Below, one piece after another: positions 1 to 9,214 of a DNA stretch of 24,054 nucleotides. The notes beneath the pieces were generated by a model, which was not told the origin of the DNA, ran no database searches, and saw only the letters and a list, made by a program, of their open reading frames with translations. Position 1 is the first letter of the stretch. Each line of letters opens with the position of its first letter. The stretch lies in NCBI GenBank assembly GCA_018658605.1, contig JABHUV010000252.1:1-24054 (forward strand), in the 5' to 3' direction. This stretch comes from Planctomycetaceae bacterium. GTDB lineage: Bacteria; Planctomycetota; Planctomycetia; Pirellulales; Pirellulaceae. The position numbers and the translations under genes were made by a program.

Positions 1-425
1 GTTCCGGTTGGCGTCGCTGGGATCCGTCCGGTCATAAACCGTTTATGCCCGCCACCATGATCCGCAAACTTATGAGACACGGAACGGATTAGATTGAATT
101 TATCGGCGACCTTTGCTTGCAGCGGAAACAATTCGCAAATATCCATACCCGGCACGACCGTGTTGATTGGTTTATAGATTCCACGATAATCTTCGGGAGC
201 GTCTGGTTTGAGGTCATAGGTTTCCATATGGGGGGGACCACCGGGCAACCAAACAAAAATGACCGCTGGCTGATCAACTTTTGCTGAGACTGCAGATTCC
301 GCCTGGGCTGCAAACAATTGCGATAACCCGAGACCACCAACCATACTTCCACCAAGCTGTAGAATACTGCGCCTATGCACAGGAGATGGAAATTGTTGGT
401 CCATAATATTGGGTGGGTTACTCAT
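1..425 (-). CDS. DUF1501 protein, N-terminal part (runs off left edge)
   Basis: This is the first 141 residues of a DUF1501 protein, read on the minus strand; the rest lies beyond the edge. DUF1501 proteins belong to the sulfatase/alkaline phosphatase-like fold and are very numerous in planctomycetes; their substrates are mostly unknown. The N-terminus carries a twin-arginine-like signal (HRRSILQLGG, then a short hydrophobic stretch ending FAAQA), pointing to export. The body shows the family opening: FVWLPGGPPHMETYDLKPDAP, then the segment ending in DHGGGHKRFMTG. The chosen ATG (425-423) is preceded by AGGGA about five bases upstream. A second in-frame ATG lies at 404-402. Its usual partner, a DUF1549/DUF1553 gene, is not next to it: the neighbour upstream is the dehydratase-like gene. 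Family certain; full length unknown. Confidence 0.9.
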   Translation of the reverse strand, partial: MSNPPNIMDQQFPSPVHRRSILQLGGSMVGGLGLSQLFAAQAESAVSAKVDQPAVIFVWLPGGPPHMETYDLKPDAPEDYRGIYKPINTVVPGMDICELFPLQAKVADKFNLIRSVSHKFADHGGGHKRFMTGRIPATPTG

Positions 426-432
426 AATGTCC

Positions 433-438
433 CTATTA
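433..438 (-). promoter_or_regulatory. Candidate -10 box (TATAAT) of the DUF1501 gene
   Basis: On the minus strand a perfect TATAAT sits just upstream of the start, running straight into AGGGACATT and the ATG at 425. A start of transcription about seven bases downstream would leave almost no leader for that ATG, and a leader of about 25 bases for the ATG at 404. No good -35 box is visible at the usual distance, so this is tentative. Confidence 0.3.
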
Positions 439-543
439 TAGCACTGTTTGTTGAAGATTTGTCTATAGGAATCACCTCGCCTCTTGTAATTCTTATCGGA
501 ACAAACACAATTTGGGCTATAGCGAAATCCTATTTGGTAAAAG

Positions 544-1557
544 TCATACGCCGTCAGCTGCCAACCAGGTCTGAAACGCATCGTTATCGACATTGCGGCC
601 ACTCAAAACAATCACAATATCACCCTCACCGCTGAGATCCATACCACAGTAAAGAATCGCCGCGGTCGTAATCGCGCCAGACGGTTCCGTCTTGAGGCCA
701 TGATTGTCATACAACCACTTCATCGCTCGACACGTCGATACATCTTCGACCGCTGCAACTTGGCTTACGTCGCGCCTCAGGATCGGCCAATTATGCTCGC
801 CTACATCATAGGACAACAAACCATCGCAAATACTAGTCGGTTTTTCAAGTCGCACCCGTTCGTCAGCAGCTAAGGATTGTTGGAAATCATTCGCACCGCT
901 GGGCTCAACACCCACAATTTGCGCCTCCGGAAAACAATCCGCGATCGCTAACGCATGGCCTGCTAGCAAACCGCCGCCGCTCACCTGACAAACAAAATGA
1001 GAAATACTGCGCCCCTGTTGCCGCAGTGTATCACCGATCTCCACTCCACCAACTCCATTGCCTGCGATCACGTACGGATCATCGTAAGGTGATGCCTGCA
1101 CGCCGTTTTGATTCTCGACAATAGCCGCCGTCAATTTTGATCGCGCCTGCGTCTGGTGATCTGTCGTAATATCATACGTTTGAATCTCAGCGCCGAATGA
1201 TCGAGTCAAGTCGAATTTGACTTTTGGAGCACTCTCAGGCATCACGATAGTCACGCGTTTGTTAAAACGTGAACCAGCATATGCCAAGCCGGAAGCAAAA
1301 TTTCCCGATGAATGAGCAACGACTGGGCGATCGCTAATCTTCTCGCAATTATTGGCCATCCAATTCAAAGCACCCATACATTTAAATGAACCGCTCGGCG
1401 TCCAGCCGTAATCCTTGATCCAGACGTTCCTCGATGCAGGCAACCCCAACGCTTGCTCAAGCCGATAAGAACGTATTAACGGCGCCGCACTTAAATGCTC
1501 GGCCAGAACTACTTGCGCTCGATGTACATCATCCATGGTTGGTATATGAATAGTCAT
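544..1557 (-). CDS. PLP-dependent threonine/serine dehydratase-like enzyme
   Basis: Fold-type II PLP enzyme of the threonine/serine dehydratase and serine racemase group, 337 residues, cytoplasmic. Visible motifs, numbered from this start: PSGSFKCMGA with Schiff-base lysine K59, the cofactor-binding SSGNFASG (83-90), the glycine loop SGGGLLAG (193-200) and a C-terminal LSGRNVD. No regulatory ACT domain follows, so it resembles catabolic dehydratases or racemases rather than biosynthetic IlvA. Two deviations from the usual motifs stand out: SFKxR reads SFKCM, and SGGN reads SGRN. The frame is open to a TTG at 1602, directly next to the stop of the upstream gene; I prefer the ATG at 1557 because MTIHIPTMDDV looks like a natural start, though neither has a clear ribosome site. 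It is last in a run behind the GH105-like gene, so co-transcription is likely. Exact substrate unknown. Confidence 0.85.
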   Translation of the reverse strand: MTIHIPTMDDVHRAQVVLAEHLSAAPLIRSYRLEQALGLPASRNVWIKDYGWTPSGSFKCMGALNWMANNCEKISDRPVVAHSSGNFASGLAYAGSRFNKRVTIVMPESAPKVKFDLTRSFGAEIQTYDITTDHQTQARSKLTAAIVENQNGVQASPYDDPYVIAGNGVGGVEIGDTLRQQGRSISHFVCQVSGGGLLAGHALAIADCFPEAQIVGVEPSGANDFQQSLAADERVRLEKPTSICDGLLSYDVGEHNWPILRRDVSQVAAVEDVSTCRAMKWLYDNHGLKTEPSGAITTAAILYCGMDLSGEGDIVIVLSGRNVDNDAFQTWLAADGV

Positions 1558-1602
1558 ACCATTAATTATAGTTGAACGAGCAGTCGCGCGGCACTCTCCC
1601 AA

Positions 1603-3276
1603 TTACTGCTGGAGCAAAGTTAAAAACAGCAACGCCATTGCTCCAGCCCGGTCATTACGACCTTGAACCGCCTCACGATTTAAATACGCTCGAAGATTTT
1701 TTTGTTTACCGGTGCCTGTACATACATCATTAATAAACCCACCCGGCGCTATGCGTCTAAGCGTGGCCTGCTTAGCTCCAGCAATTACAGACCGATAATC
1801 ATCACGCGACAACACGCCCTTCTTAATGCCTAACAAAATTGCCGAGGCAATCATGCATGTCGAAGTAAACTCAGGATAACTCTCTGGGTGATCCACCACT
1901 TGATGCCAACTTCCAGTTGCATCTTGATGCTTAACCAACTCGTTTATTTGCTTAATAAAATTTTGCTGCGCCTGCTCATAACCCTCTGTTTCCGTTGATA
2001 GTGAACTCAAGCATATACTCGCGCCAAGCGCCGCAAAACCATTACCGCGACCCCAAGCAGTTGGGTCCAGCGGAGAATGTTGATACAAACCATTGTCGAG
2101 TTGGTTCATCAGAGCACACGCTTGTAAATGAGAAATCGCAGCCTTGGCATACCTTGGATCTTCGTACTCGCGGGTTATCGAATCAGCGATAGCCAATATC
2201 GGCCCGCCCATAAAAACAGCGTCACTCATCTCGTTGTGAAACGGCATCATCGCGTGACCACGGTATTGCGACTTCTCAGAAAAAAACAAGTCCGCCACGT
2301 CTAAAATACGTTGCTTGCAATCACGTTGGAACTCGCGCTCAAGCGTGGCTGCATTCATCGCTGTGAATAGCGCCAAATGCCCCGCAACTGCACTACCGTT
2401 TTTAGGCAACGGTCGTAGCAGATGTGGCTCGATTACTTTTTTTAATTCAGTATTGGTTAGTGACTTCTCATTTCCCAGTGTCCGATGTTGATATTGAGCC
2501 ATGATTGCCAACGCCGGAATATAGGAAATATTTTTCATCGAGCGCCCATACACGACCAACAGTTGATCGATGACGGAACCAATATCCGATGACCGTTTTT
2601 GGAAATCGAGTCGAGCAGAACTTTTGTTCGTCGCCTGTGATAATGAATCAATCCACATTTGAAGGCGACTGGTACTCAGTTTGCCTGACAATTGCATGAC
2701 ATCCAAACCAATACCATACTTAGCCGATGCTTGGGCCATCGCATTGCAATATTGCAGCGGCTCTGCCGATACTTGGATATCCGTTTTTAGTAGAGTCCGC
2801 CCGAATTGTTTTACAAACGCATTATTGGCTATTACGGACTCGTCGTTGGACAATCGCAAAAGCACGACACAGTCCGAAATATGATAGGCGGACCAGCCAA
2901 CCAAATATTGGAATTCGGGGTTATTCGACGCATTGTAGAAATTCGATAAGTCGGCTTCGTTGATTACACGACCCTGATCCGAGTCTGGGTATAGATCCGG
3001 GACAAATGCAACGGAGCGGGTATCCGTCGATTTCATATTTTCGGAAAGCTGCTTGACCTGAACTGCCGACAAGGCATCGTAAACACCGCCAACGATTAAT
3101 ATGCGTTGACCCTGGAAATCCAAGTCAAAGTAGTCATCATTGGCCCAACCAACAATTGACGTGCCGCTGCGTGTTACTCCGATCACTGTTTTCCTGAGCG
3201 GGCCAGCCGCATGAATCTCGCTGCAACTGACTGTGATGAGGATGACGGATACAGCAAGTTTAAAGAAGTGTTGCAT
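1603..3276 (-). CDS. Secreted GH105-like glycosidase with extra N-terminal domain
   Basis: A 557-residue exported protein with a signal peptide (about residues 1-24, ending IHAAG). The C-terminal half (about 250-557) has the signature of GH88/GH105 unsaturated glycuronyl or rhamnogalacturonyl hydrolases: MMPFHNEMSDAVFMGGPIL with likely catalytic D352, LYQHSPLDPTAWGRGNGF (about 397-414), GSWHQVVDHPE and the following FTSTCMIASAIL. Known members add water across the double bond of unsaturated uronic acids released by polysaccharide lyases. Residues 28-230 form a separate domain whose start resembles an M14 carboxypeptidase fold (IGVTRSGTSIVGWA, ILIVGGVYDA, FVPDLYPDS) without the zinc ligands. 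It lies 48 bases downstream of the DUF11 gene and directly abuts the dehydratase frame, so an operon is likely. Glycosidase fold confident; substrate and N-terminal role inferred. Confidence 0.8.
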   Translation of the reverse strand: MQHFFKLAVSVILITVSCSEIHAAGPLRKTVIGVTRSGTSIVGWANDDYFDLDFQGQRILIVGGVYDALSAVQVKQLSENMKSTDTRSVAFVPDLYPDSDQGRVINEADLSNFYNASNNPEFQYLVGWSAYHISDCVVLLRLSNDESVIANNAFVKQFGRTLLKTDIQVSAEPLQYCNAMAQASAKYGIGLDVMQLSGKLSTSRLQMWIDSLSQATNKSSARLDFQKRSSDIGSVIDQLLVVYGRSMKNISYIPALAIMAQYQHRTLGNEKSLTNTELKKVIEPHLLRPLPKNGSAVAGHLALFTAMNAATLEREFQRDCKQRILDVADLFFSEKSQYRGHAMMPFHNEMSDAVFMGGPILAIADSITREYEDPRYAKAAISHLQACALMNQLDNGLYQHSPLDPTAWGRGNGFAALGASICLSSLSTETEGYEQAQQNFIKQINELVKHQDATGSWHQVVDHPESYPEFTSTCMIASAILLGIKKGVLSRDDYRSVIAGAKQATLRRIAPGGFINDVCTGTGKQKNLRAYLNREAVQGRNDRAGAMALLFLTLLQQ

Positions 3277-3324
3277 GTGATCGTGAGGTAAACTCCCCTG
3301 ACTTAGAATCCTAACGGTTCGATC

Positions 3325-5466
3325 TTAATTGTCCGAATAGACGCGGGTGCTTTCTTCTTTGGTGACGGGGGTTGTTTTATCATCAGAGGATATCTGCACT
3401 CGGATAACATTATCACCCTGAGCGATCGCTTTAGCTTTCACTCTAAATACCGCTTCAGCTCCAGGAGCAAGACGCTGTAAAGGCGAAAACAATACGATTT
3501 GGCCTTCAATGCGTACATCACTTGGCCCGCCGCCTTGAATCGGCTTCAAAGCTTGTGGAAATGATGCTGCAATCTGCACACCCGTCGCAGTGCGTGTGCC
3601 CCGATTAACGACTTTGATTTCATACGTCGTATCAGATCCTAGCTCAATGGGATCCGCCGTGTCTTTCACACTGAATTCCAACTCGGGTACAGATTCCACT
3701 CGTACTACATGCTCGAACCGAGCTCGCACGCCAAGATCAGCTGTACCTTCGAGACGCACTTTTTGCTCACCCGGTTCGGTAGCGATTGCCGTTAGCTTCA
3801 CAGAATCTCCAATTTGAGGAGGTAACTCTTCTAATTTCCAATAAACCGCATGCTCTGAGTTGTCGTAGTCACCGTGATGGTCAGTCGCTACGAATTTTAA
3901 GCCTTTTGGTAAATAAGCAATAAGTTCAACATTGCGTGCCGACGCTGTTCCTGGATTGACTACATCAACCGAGTATGTGGTCTGGCGATCCAAATACCGA
4001 ATCCCTGGCCCACGCAGTGAAACCTGAAGTGCTGGTGCGACGATCCGTATTGGTTCGATACTACGGTTTTCAATCTGGCCCTTGCCACGGACAGTCAGAA
4101 TATTCTCAATAAGCCCGGCGGTTTTTGCCAACAGACGCAATTGCAATTGTTTTGATTGCCCCGGACGTAACGTGCCAATTTGGTATTCCAATTCATTACC
4201 GGCAACGTGTGACAGTTCGGTTGGAATATCTGCCTCGACTACGATGTCCGTTGCATCACCGCTGCCCGGATTTGCCACGACGATATTGACGAGAACGGTT
4301 TCGCCGATGAGAGCCGTTTTATTAAATGTTTGTCGAATTGTCAGTTGTGGTTTTGTACTGACAGTTCGAACGGAAGCTCGCGTAGCAAACGAAACAGTGG
4401 CGACGCTGCCAATTTCTCCTTCGGTCAATGGCGTCACTTTCATGGACACCGACGCTTCTTCACCGGGCTCTAAAGCAACTAACTCCCATTGAATCGCCCC
4501 CGTGGGTGTTCGAATAAACTCAGGATGAGCGCTTTCTAATCTCGCGCCGCGGGGAACGTGATCAGTGATTTTTACACCATAAGCCGTAATCTTGCCGACG
4601 TTCTTAATGCGTGTAGTAAAGACACTAGCATGATTTACTTGGACTTCAGCCGGCGCAATTTTTCGAATGGACAACGATGGTAATTGCTCACCTTCCATTT
4701 CAATGGTACCAGGCGTGTTCTCAATTGCTGGATTTGCGTCGCTCGAACTGACGTCTCGGGAGCCGCCGTCGCCAGTTGGGTCCAAGGCTGGCAGCGTCGT
4801 CAGTGGTTGTAACTGAGAGTCGCTTGGCGCTGGGGTGGTGAGGGATTCTAGTCCAGTAACACCAGCAAGATCGTTAGTGGTAGCTGGCTGACCAAGATCG
4901 ACTGTCGCAGCAGAATTCACACCCGTGGTATCATCTAACCTTGGAATAACAGGCGGAGGGTTTGCTAGTTCAAAATCATTAGAATCTACATTGGCGCGAA
5001 GAGTACTTTCTGGTGGAAGCTCGGCAATGTCACCAATGGAAAACTCTGTTGGTGGAGCCAAGGTATTAATACCTTCATCAGCGCCAATGCTAAATGACGT
5101 TGCATCGTCACCATTATCAAGTGGCGCAGGCAGAGTGTTATTGATGACAAAACTATCACCGTCTGAAGCCGTATCTACAGTTAGAGCCGGCTCTGAGGCA
5201 AGTTGGAAATCGCTATCACTGCCATCGCTACTCGTTGACCCAGCAAGTCGCAAAAATGCATCCGAATCTGGTGCAGCAACAACTACATCTTGCTCGTCAT
5301 CCACATCGTTTGTAACCTCAATATCTTCCTTGTCAGATGCCGTAACAGCAACAGGTGTTTTTTCATTCGGCACAAAAAACTTGCTATAGATCGTCCAACC
5401 ACTGCCCCCGAGCAGTACGATCGCTAAGGAAAAATATAGGACCGGGCGAGAAACCAAGGCTTTCAT
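3325..5466 (-). CDS. Membrane-anchored DUF11-repeat protein
   Basis: A 713-residue protein anchored by one N-terminal membrane segment (about residues 10-30). A long acidic, Ser/Thr/Asp-rich, low-complexity stalk follows (about 36-260), then four immunoglobulin-like DUF11 (TIGR01451-type) repeats at about 265-375, 380-480, 482-592 and 595-700. Each carries the family pattern of an asparagine-glycine turn (for example IKNVGKITAYGVKI, VANPGSGDATDIVV, VVNPGTASARNVEL, VVNRGTRTATGVQI) followed by an LxPG or PP-type segment. DUF11 repeats are common in large planctomycete envelope proteins; the predicted place is outside the cytoplasmic membrane and the role is probably structural or adhesive, but no function is established. 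The ATG at 5466 has a strong ribosome site (AGGGGGAAG). It heads the run with the GH105-like gene. Confidence 0.85.
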   Translation of the reverse strand: MKALVSRPVLYFSLAIVLLGGSGWTIYSKFFVPNEKTPVAVTASDKEDIEVTNDVDDEQDVVVAAPDSDAFLRLAGSTSSDGSDSDFQLASEPALTVDTASDGDSFVINNTLPAPLDNGDDATSFSIGADEGINTLAPPTEFSIGDIAELPPESTLRANVDSNDFELANPPPVIPRLDDTTGVNSAATVDLGQPATTNDLAGVTGLESLTTPAPSDSQLQPLTTLPALDPTGDGGSRDVSSSDANPAIENTPGTIEMEGEQLPSLSIRKIAPAEVQVNHASVFTTRIKNVGKITAYGVKITDHVPRGARLESAHPEFIRTPTGAIQWELVALEPGEEASVSMKVTPLTEGEIGSVATVSFATRASVRTVSTKPQLTIRQTFNKTALIGETVLVNIVVANPGSGDATDIVVEADIPTELSHVAGNELEYQIGTLRPGQSKQLQLRLLAKTAGLIENILTVRGKGQIENRSIEPIRIVAPALQVSLRGPGIRYLDRQTTYSVDVVNPGTASARNVELIAYLPKGLKFVATDHHGDYDNSEHAVYWKLEELPPQIGDSVKLTAIATEPGEQKVRLEGTADLGVRARFEHVVRVESVPELEFSVKDTADPIELGSDTTYEIKVVNRGTRTATGVQIAASFPQALKPIQGGGPSDVRIEGQIVLFSPLQRLAPGAEAVFRVKAKAIAQGDNVIRVQISSDDKTTPVTKEESTRVYSDN

Positions 5467-5659
5467 AGTACTTCCCCCTGAAGTAGTGAAGTTTGAAACA
5501 GAACAAACTGGGAATAACCAGCGGGGAAAATACCAAATTTAGGCACTTAAGAGAAGGGCAATTAGTGGTTTAAGCGAAGCGTATAGTGTGAATTAGATTC
5601 GATGTAACCAAGGATTCAGGGGATCCGCAAGGAGTAACATTTAGTGCATCGAAGCCAAT

Positions 5660-6610
5660 TCATCGCATAATAATAATCGATGGTGCTAAACACAGTACTG
5701 GAATCGCTAGGGAGACGACACCAATACACCATCGGACGGGGCCAAGTCGAACTGTATCATCACGTGTAGGAGGGTGCTCAAGCCCGACTATCATGATCAA
5801 TACTAACATCAAGACAAACATTGCTGATTGCGTGTAAACTTGGTACGCAATGACCAACACCATGAGTGTCCGAGCAATCCAATGAGCCGCTGTACCGAAC
5901 AAAGTATAACTCACGTGGCCACCATCAAGCTGCCCCATTGGTACCATATTGAGCCCTGTGACGATCAATCCAAACCAACCCGCTACAAAGTAAGCATTGA
6001 GTTGGCTAAATACGACCACGTCAGGAGCCACTGCACCAGCGTGTGTCCACTGATACATCCATTTAACCAACAATGGCAACTCTATTTCAAAAGGCCCATA
6101 TTCCGCTTGGGTTAAATCTAACGTTGCTACACCATGCCACATAACTGGAATAGCGACCATCAATCCTGCTAGTGGCCCAGCGATGCCAATATCAAATATT
6201 TGTTTACGGTCTGCTTGACTGCCGTCCATAAAAATCACTGCGCCAAATGTACCCACCGGGCTAATGGGGCAGGGAATACAATACGGTAACGTCGAAGGAA
6301 TCCGATAGATCCGAGTGGCAAAGTAATGACCAAATTCATGGGTTAGCAAAATCCCCATCGCCGCACACGTATAGATAATTCCTTGGTCTGCATTTTTGAT
6401 AATTTCAGCGCGAAAGTGAATCGAATCAAAGGCGACCCCGCCAAAGACCCGCGCACCTAAACGAATCCAAAATTCCAAGGGCATATATTGCAGCGAGGCG
6501 ACAAAGAATACGGAGGCTAAGGTCAACAAAAGATACACCACGGGGCGCAATCGCCGCGGACGAAAGCGGTTCGTGTCCTTTGGCATATCGTTTGCAGTAT
6601 TAGTATCCAT
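5660..6610 (-). CDS. M50 family (site-2-type) intramembrane metalloprotease
   Basis: A 316-residue polytopic membrane protein with both zinc-binding motifs of peptidase family M50: HEFGH at 91-95 in a membrane segment, and NMVPMGQLDGGH ending at 232, which supplies the third ligand. About six or more hydrophobic segments are visible. Family members cut membrane-bound substrates, often releasing anti-sigma factors or processing signal peptides. The layout, with the short hydrophilic region IPCPISPVGTFGAVI after HEFGH, resembles the cyanobacterial/plant EGY-like branch without a PDZ domain rather than RseP. No substrate gene such as an anti-sigma factor is visible nearby. It lies 36 bases downstream of the EamA gene, so it probably ends that operon. 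Protease family confident; target unknown. Confidence 0.9.
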   Translation of the reverse strand: MDTNTANDMPKDTNRFRPRRLRPVVYLLLTLASVFFVASLQYMPLEFWIRLGARVFGGVAFDSIHFRAEIIKNADQGIIYTCAAMGILLTHEFGHYFATRIYRIPSTLPYCIPCPISPVGTFGAVIFMDGSQADRKQIFDIGIAGPLAGLMVAIPVMWHGVATLDLTQAEYGPFEIELPLLVKWMYQWTHAGAVAPDVVVFSQLNAYFVAGWFGLIVTGLNMVPMGQLDGGHVSYTLFGTAAHWIARTLMVLVIAYQVYTQSAMFVLMLVLIMIVGLEHPPTRDDTVRLGPVRWCIGVVSLAIPVLCLAPSIIIMR

Positions 6611-6646
6611 ACGTTTCTTACTGGTCTTATGTATTGCGAAGTTTAC

Positions 6647-7546
6647 TCAACGTGGCGCAGTCGACATCCGCGGTTTCCATTCTTGGGTTATTTTAACAAT
6701 TAGTCCAATCAATATAAAAACCGCCCCAATAACAGTCCCCAGCCCTGGACTTTCATAACTCGACAGATGACCCCACGCCAAATACACCCAAACTGGTAAT
6801 AAAATCGGTTCGAGAATCACAATACCGGTTGCCTCATGACCCGATAGGTGTTGTACGCTTCGAGCAAACAACCAGTATGGTAATCCCATCTGCAGCATAC
6901 CAAAAGCTGCCACTGCGACCCACTGCACTGCCGTCGTTGGCCCTATTCCACTGAGCATCACCAAGGGCAAAAACACTAAGCAGGTCACGACGTGATTAAT
7001 TCCCACAATCCACGCCGCTTCATATGCTTTCATCCAACGCAGTGACAATACGACCAGCGCGTAGGTCACACCGACACCAAGTTTCAACAACAGCCCGCCC
7101 ACTGAATTTACATACCATTCCGGCGCTAAAATAACTACAACGCCAACCATTTGGAAGGCGACCATCAACCAATCCGCTTTACTCGCTTTTTCTTTAAGCA
7201 ACACAACACCCAAGGTGATGACCCAAATGGGAGCCGTGTATTGCAACCAAATAGCACTCGAAGCTTCATATCTCTCCATCACCGTCAAATAAGTATAGTT
7301 CATCGCCACAAAAATAGCCGTGACCGGGATTAACCGCACACTCCATTGCGGCCGACGAACCATTGGCAACAAAATTACACAAGCAAATAATGCTCGCCAA
7401 AAAGCCATCGCGTAACCTGGCCACCCCTCAAACCACGGCGCCTTTGCAAAGAACCCGCTCGTGCTCCACAGCAATGCAGCGATCACGATCATCATGCGTG
7501 CACGAGCGACACTATCTGCGTTGTTGTTAGATTCTGCTTCTGCCAT
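6647..7546 (-). CDS. EamA/DMT-type membrane transporter
   Basis: A 299-residue inner-membrane protein with about ten hydrophobic segments, arranged as two EamA repeats (about 18-140 and 150-290), the usual size of drug/metabolite transporters. Typical family features are the first-helix LLWSTSGFFAK, the segment ASSAIWLQYTAPIWV followed by LLKEK at the end of the first repeat, and LEPILLPVWVYLAWG in the second. Such proteins move amino acids, nucleosides or other small metabolites; the substrate cannot be read from the sequence. It lies 40 bases after the FAD oxidoreductase gene and 36 before the M50 gene on the same strand. No clear ribosome site precedes the ATG, but no better start exists because the family's first helix begins soon after. 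Confidence 0.88.
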   Translation of the reverse strand: MAEAESNNNADSVARARMMIVIAALLWSTSGFFAKAPWFEGWPGYAMAFWRALFACVILLPMVRRPQWSVRLIPVTAIFVAMNYTYLTVMERYEASSAIWLQYTAPIWVITLGVVLLKEKASKADWLMVAFQMVGVVVILAPEWYVNSVGGLLLKLGVGVTYALVVLSLRWMKAYEAAWIVGINHVVTCLVFLPLVMLSGIGPTTAVQWVAVAAFGMLQMGLPYWLFARSVQHLSGHEATGIVILEPILLPVWVYLAWGHLSSYESPGLGTVIGAVFILIGLIVKITQEWKPRMSTAPR

Positions 7547-7586
7547 CTACAACTCGCTTTGCTTGACAACCTTTAAAATCATTCCA

Positions 7587-9209
7587 TTAACCTTTGAGAA
7601 TTGCAGCGGCGCCATTGCGACCACACGTCCCCATTACTCCACCGCCTGGATGACTGGCCGCTCCACACAAGTATAAACCGCGAACAGGAGTTCGATGATC
7701 TGCCCAACCCACAACGGGGCGCATAAAGAACAACTGATTAGGTGTCATCGCCCCCTGCATAATATTTCCACCGGTCAGTCCAAAAGTGCGTTCTAAGTCC
7801 AGCGGACTCAGGACTTGTCGATGTTCAATCGCTGCTGGCACATTGGGAGCGTACCTCGCGATTTGCGCAATACAGCGATCCGCAAACTCTTCCTTGATAT
7901 CATCCCACTGTTTATTTTCAGCTAAGTTGTATGGTGCAAATTGCACAAACACATTCATCAGATGCTTACCCGCCGGCGCAATCGTTTCATCCAAACTTGT
8001 AGGAATCGTAATTTCTAGCACCGGTTCAGTGCTCGGCCAACCTGCCAACGCGTCCGCAAAGGCACGCTCGACATAATCAACAGTTGGGCTAATATGAATC
8101 GTCCCGTAGAGTTGTGGGCTTATACCAGCAGACGCCACACAAGAAAACTTAGGAGCTTCTGCTAATGCCAAATTGATTTTCATCGAGGCTGAACTGTAAT
8201 CGATCGCACCCACCGCTTGGCGAAACTCAATTGGTAAATCATCTTCATCCAAAAACCGGTTAAATGTCAAATTGGCATCAACTGTCGAAGCGACTATCGT
8301 TGTTTCAATGATTCGTCCGTTACCCAAGGCAACACCACAAACCTTACCTTCACTGGTCAATATTTTACAGACCTCGGCTTCAGTAAAAATATCGACATGC
8401 AAATCTTCACAAGCTTGCGCCAAGGCGTTCGCTAACGCTCCCATGCCACCTTGCACATATCCCCACACACCACGTGACCCACCTGCTTGTCCCATCACAT
8501 GATGTAACAATGTATAGGCGCTGCCTGCGGACGATAACGACTGAAAGGCACCTATGATCGCATCCGTACCCAGCGTCGCTCGTAATACTTCTGATTCAAA
8601 CCAATTCTCAAGGAGTGGTCGAGCGGCTCCGCTGAGCAACTGCATCGCGTTGGGTAAATCATCACCCAATTCACCCAACGCTTGGAACATCTCCCACATT
8701 TGTTGACCGTTGCGAACTTTCGACAGTATCCCTTTTTTTCGCCAGCTTTGGGGCAGCGGTAAAGGATTAGGAGCCGGCCGCTGCATCAGTGGCTCGAGCT
8801 GCCGGGCGACTCTCTCAAGCATCGCGCAATATAGCGGGTAATTTTCAGCGTCTGCTTTACTGAACTGAGCGATTTGTTTTTGACACTCAGCCATATCTGG
8901 ACCCAATGTCAAACTACGACCGTCAAGCAACGGAGTAAAGGAAGACGGACTGCGGCGTAATATTTTTAGCCCATAATCACGCAAGCGAAGATCAGCCATA
9001 ATTTTAGGTTCTAGTAAACTAACCACATAAGCAGCTGTGGAAACTTGATAACCAGGCCATAATTCTTCAGAATTTGAACATCCGCCAAGCACATGTCGAC
9101 GTTCAAGCACTGCTACTTTTTTACCAGCGCGAGCAAGATAAGCTGCTGTTACGAGACCATTGTGACCACCACCAATAACCACTGCGTCATACATTTTCAA
9201 GTTTTTCAT
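7587..9209 (-). CDS. FAD-dependent oxidoreductase, phytoene-desaturase-like
   Basis: A 540-residue flavoprotein of the carotenoid isomerase/phytoene desaturase-like group (PYRD2-like). The N-terminus holds the dinucleotide fold: YDAVVIGGGHNGLVTAAYLA (GGGHNG at 13-18), ending with acidic E37 in LERR. The C-terminus closes with the second FAD motif, RGLYLCGAASHPGGG followed by MGTCGRNGA. No other carotenoid gene is nearby, so calling it a carotenoid enzyme would be unsafe; many such proteins have unknown substrates. The frame continues upstream to a GTG at 9257, but the ATG at 9209 is preceded by AAGGGAC five bases away and starts just before the FAD motif, so I use it. It follows the S1 gene and leads into the EamA and M50 genes. 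Confidence 0.85.
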   Translation of the reverse strand: MKNLKMYDAVVIGGGHNGLVTAAYLARAGKKVAVLERRHVLGGCSNSEELWPGYQVSTAAYVVSLLEPKIMADLRLRDYGLKILRRSPSSFTPLLDGRSLTLGPDMAECQKQIAQFSKADAENYPLYCAMLERVARQLEPLMQRPAPNPLPLPQSWRKKGILSKVRNGQQMWEMFQALGELGDDLPNAMQLLSGAARPLLENWFESEVLRATLGTDAIIGAFQSLSSAGSAYTLLHHVMGQAGGSRGVWGYVQGGMGALANALAQACEDLHVDIFTEAEVCKILTSEGKVCGVALGNGRIIETTIVASTVDANLTFNRFLDEDDLPIEFRQAVGAIDYSSASMKINLALAEAPKFSCVASAGISPQLYGTIHISPTVDYVERAFADALAGWPSTEPVLEITIPTSLDETIAPAGKHLMNVFVQFAPYNLAENKQWDDIKEEFADRCIAQIARYAPNVPAAIEHRQVLSPLDLERTFGLTGGNIMQGAMTPNQLFFMRPVVGWADHRTPVRGLYLCGAASHPGGGVMGTCGRNGAAAILKG

Positions 9210-9214
9210 CGACC

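Noticed and set aside
89..355. 88-codon minus-strand frame at the left edge
   Set aside because: It is out of frame with the DUF1501 reading of the same strand, which carries the export signal and family motifs.
4082..4492. 136-codon frame opposite the DUF11 repeats
   Set aside because: Antisense to a well-supported gene with clear repeats; no protein-like motif of its own.
4925..5389. 154-codon frame on the plus strand opposite the DUF11 gene
   Set aside because: It is the mirror of the Ser/Thr/Asp-rich stalk of the DUF11 protein; its Ser-rich composition follows from that, and it has no ribosome site.
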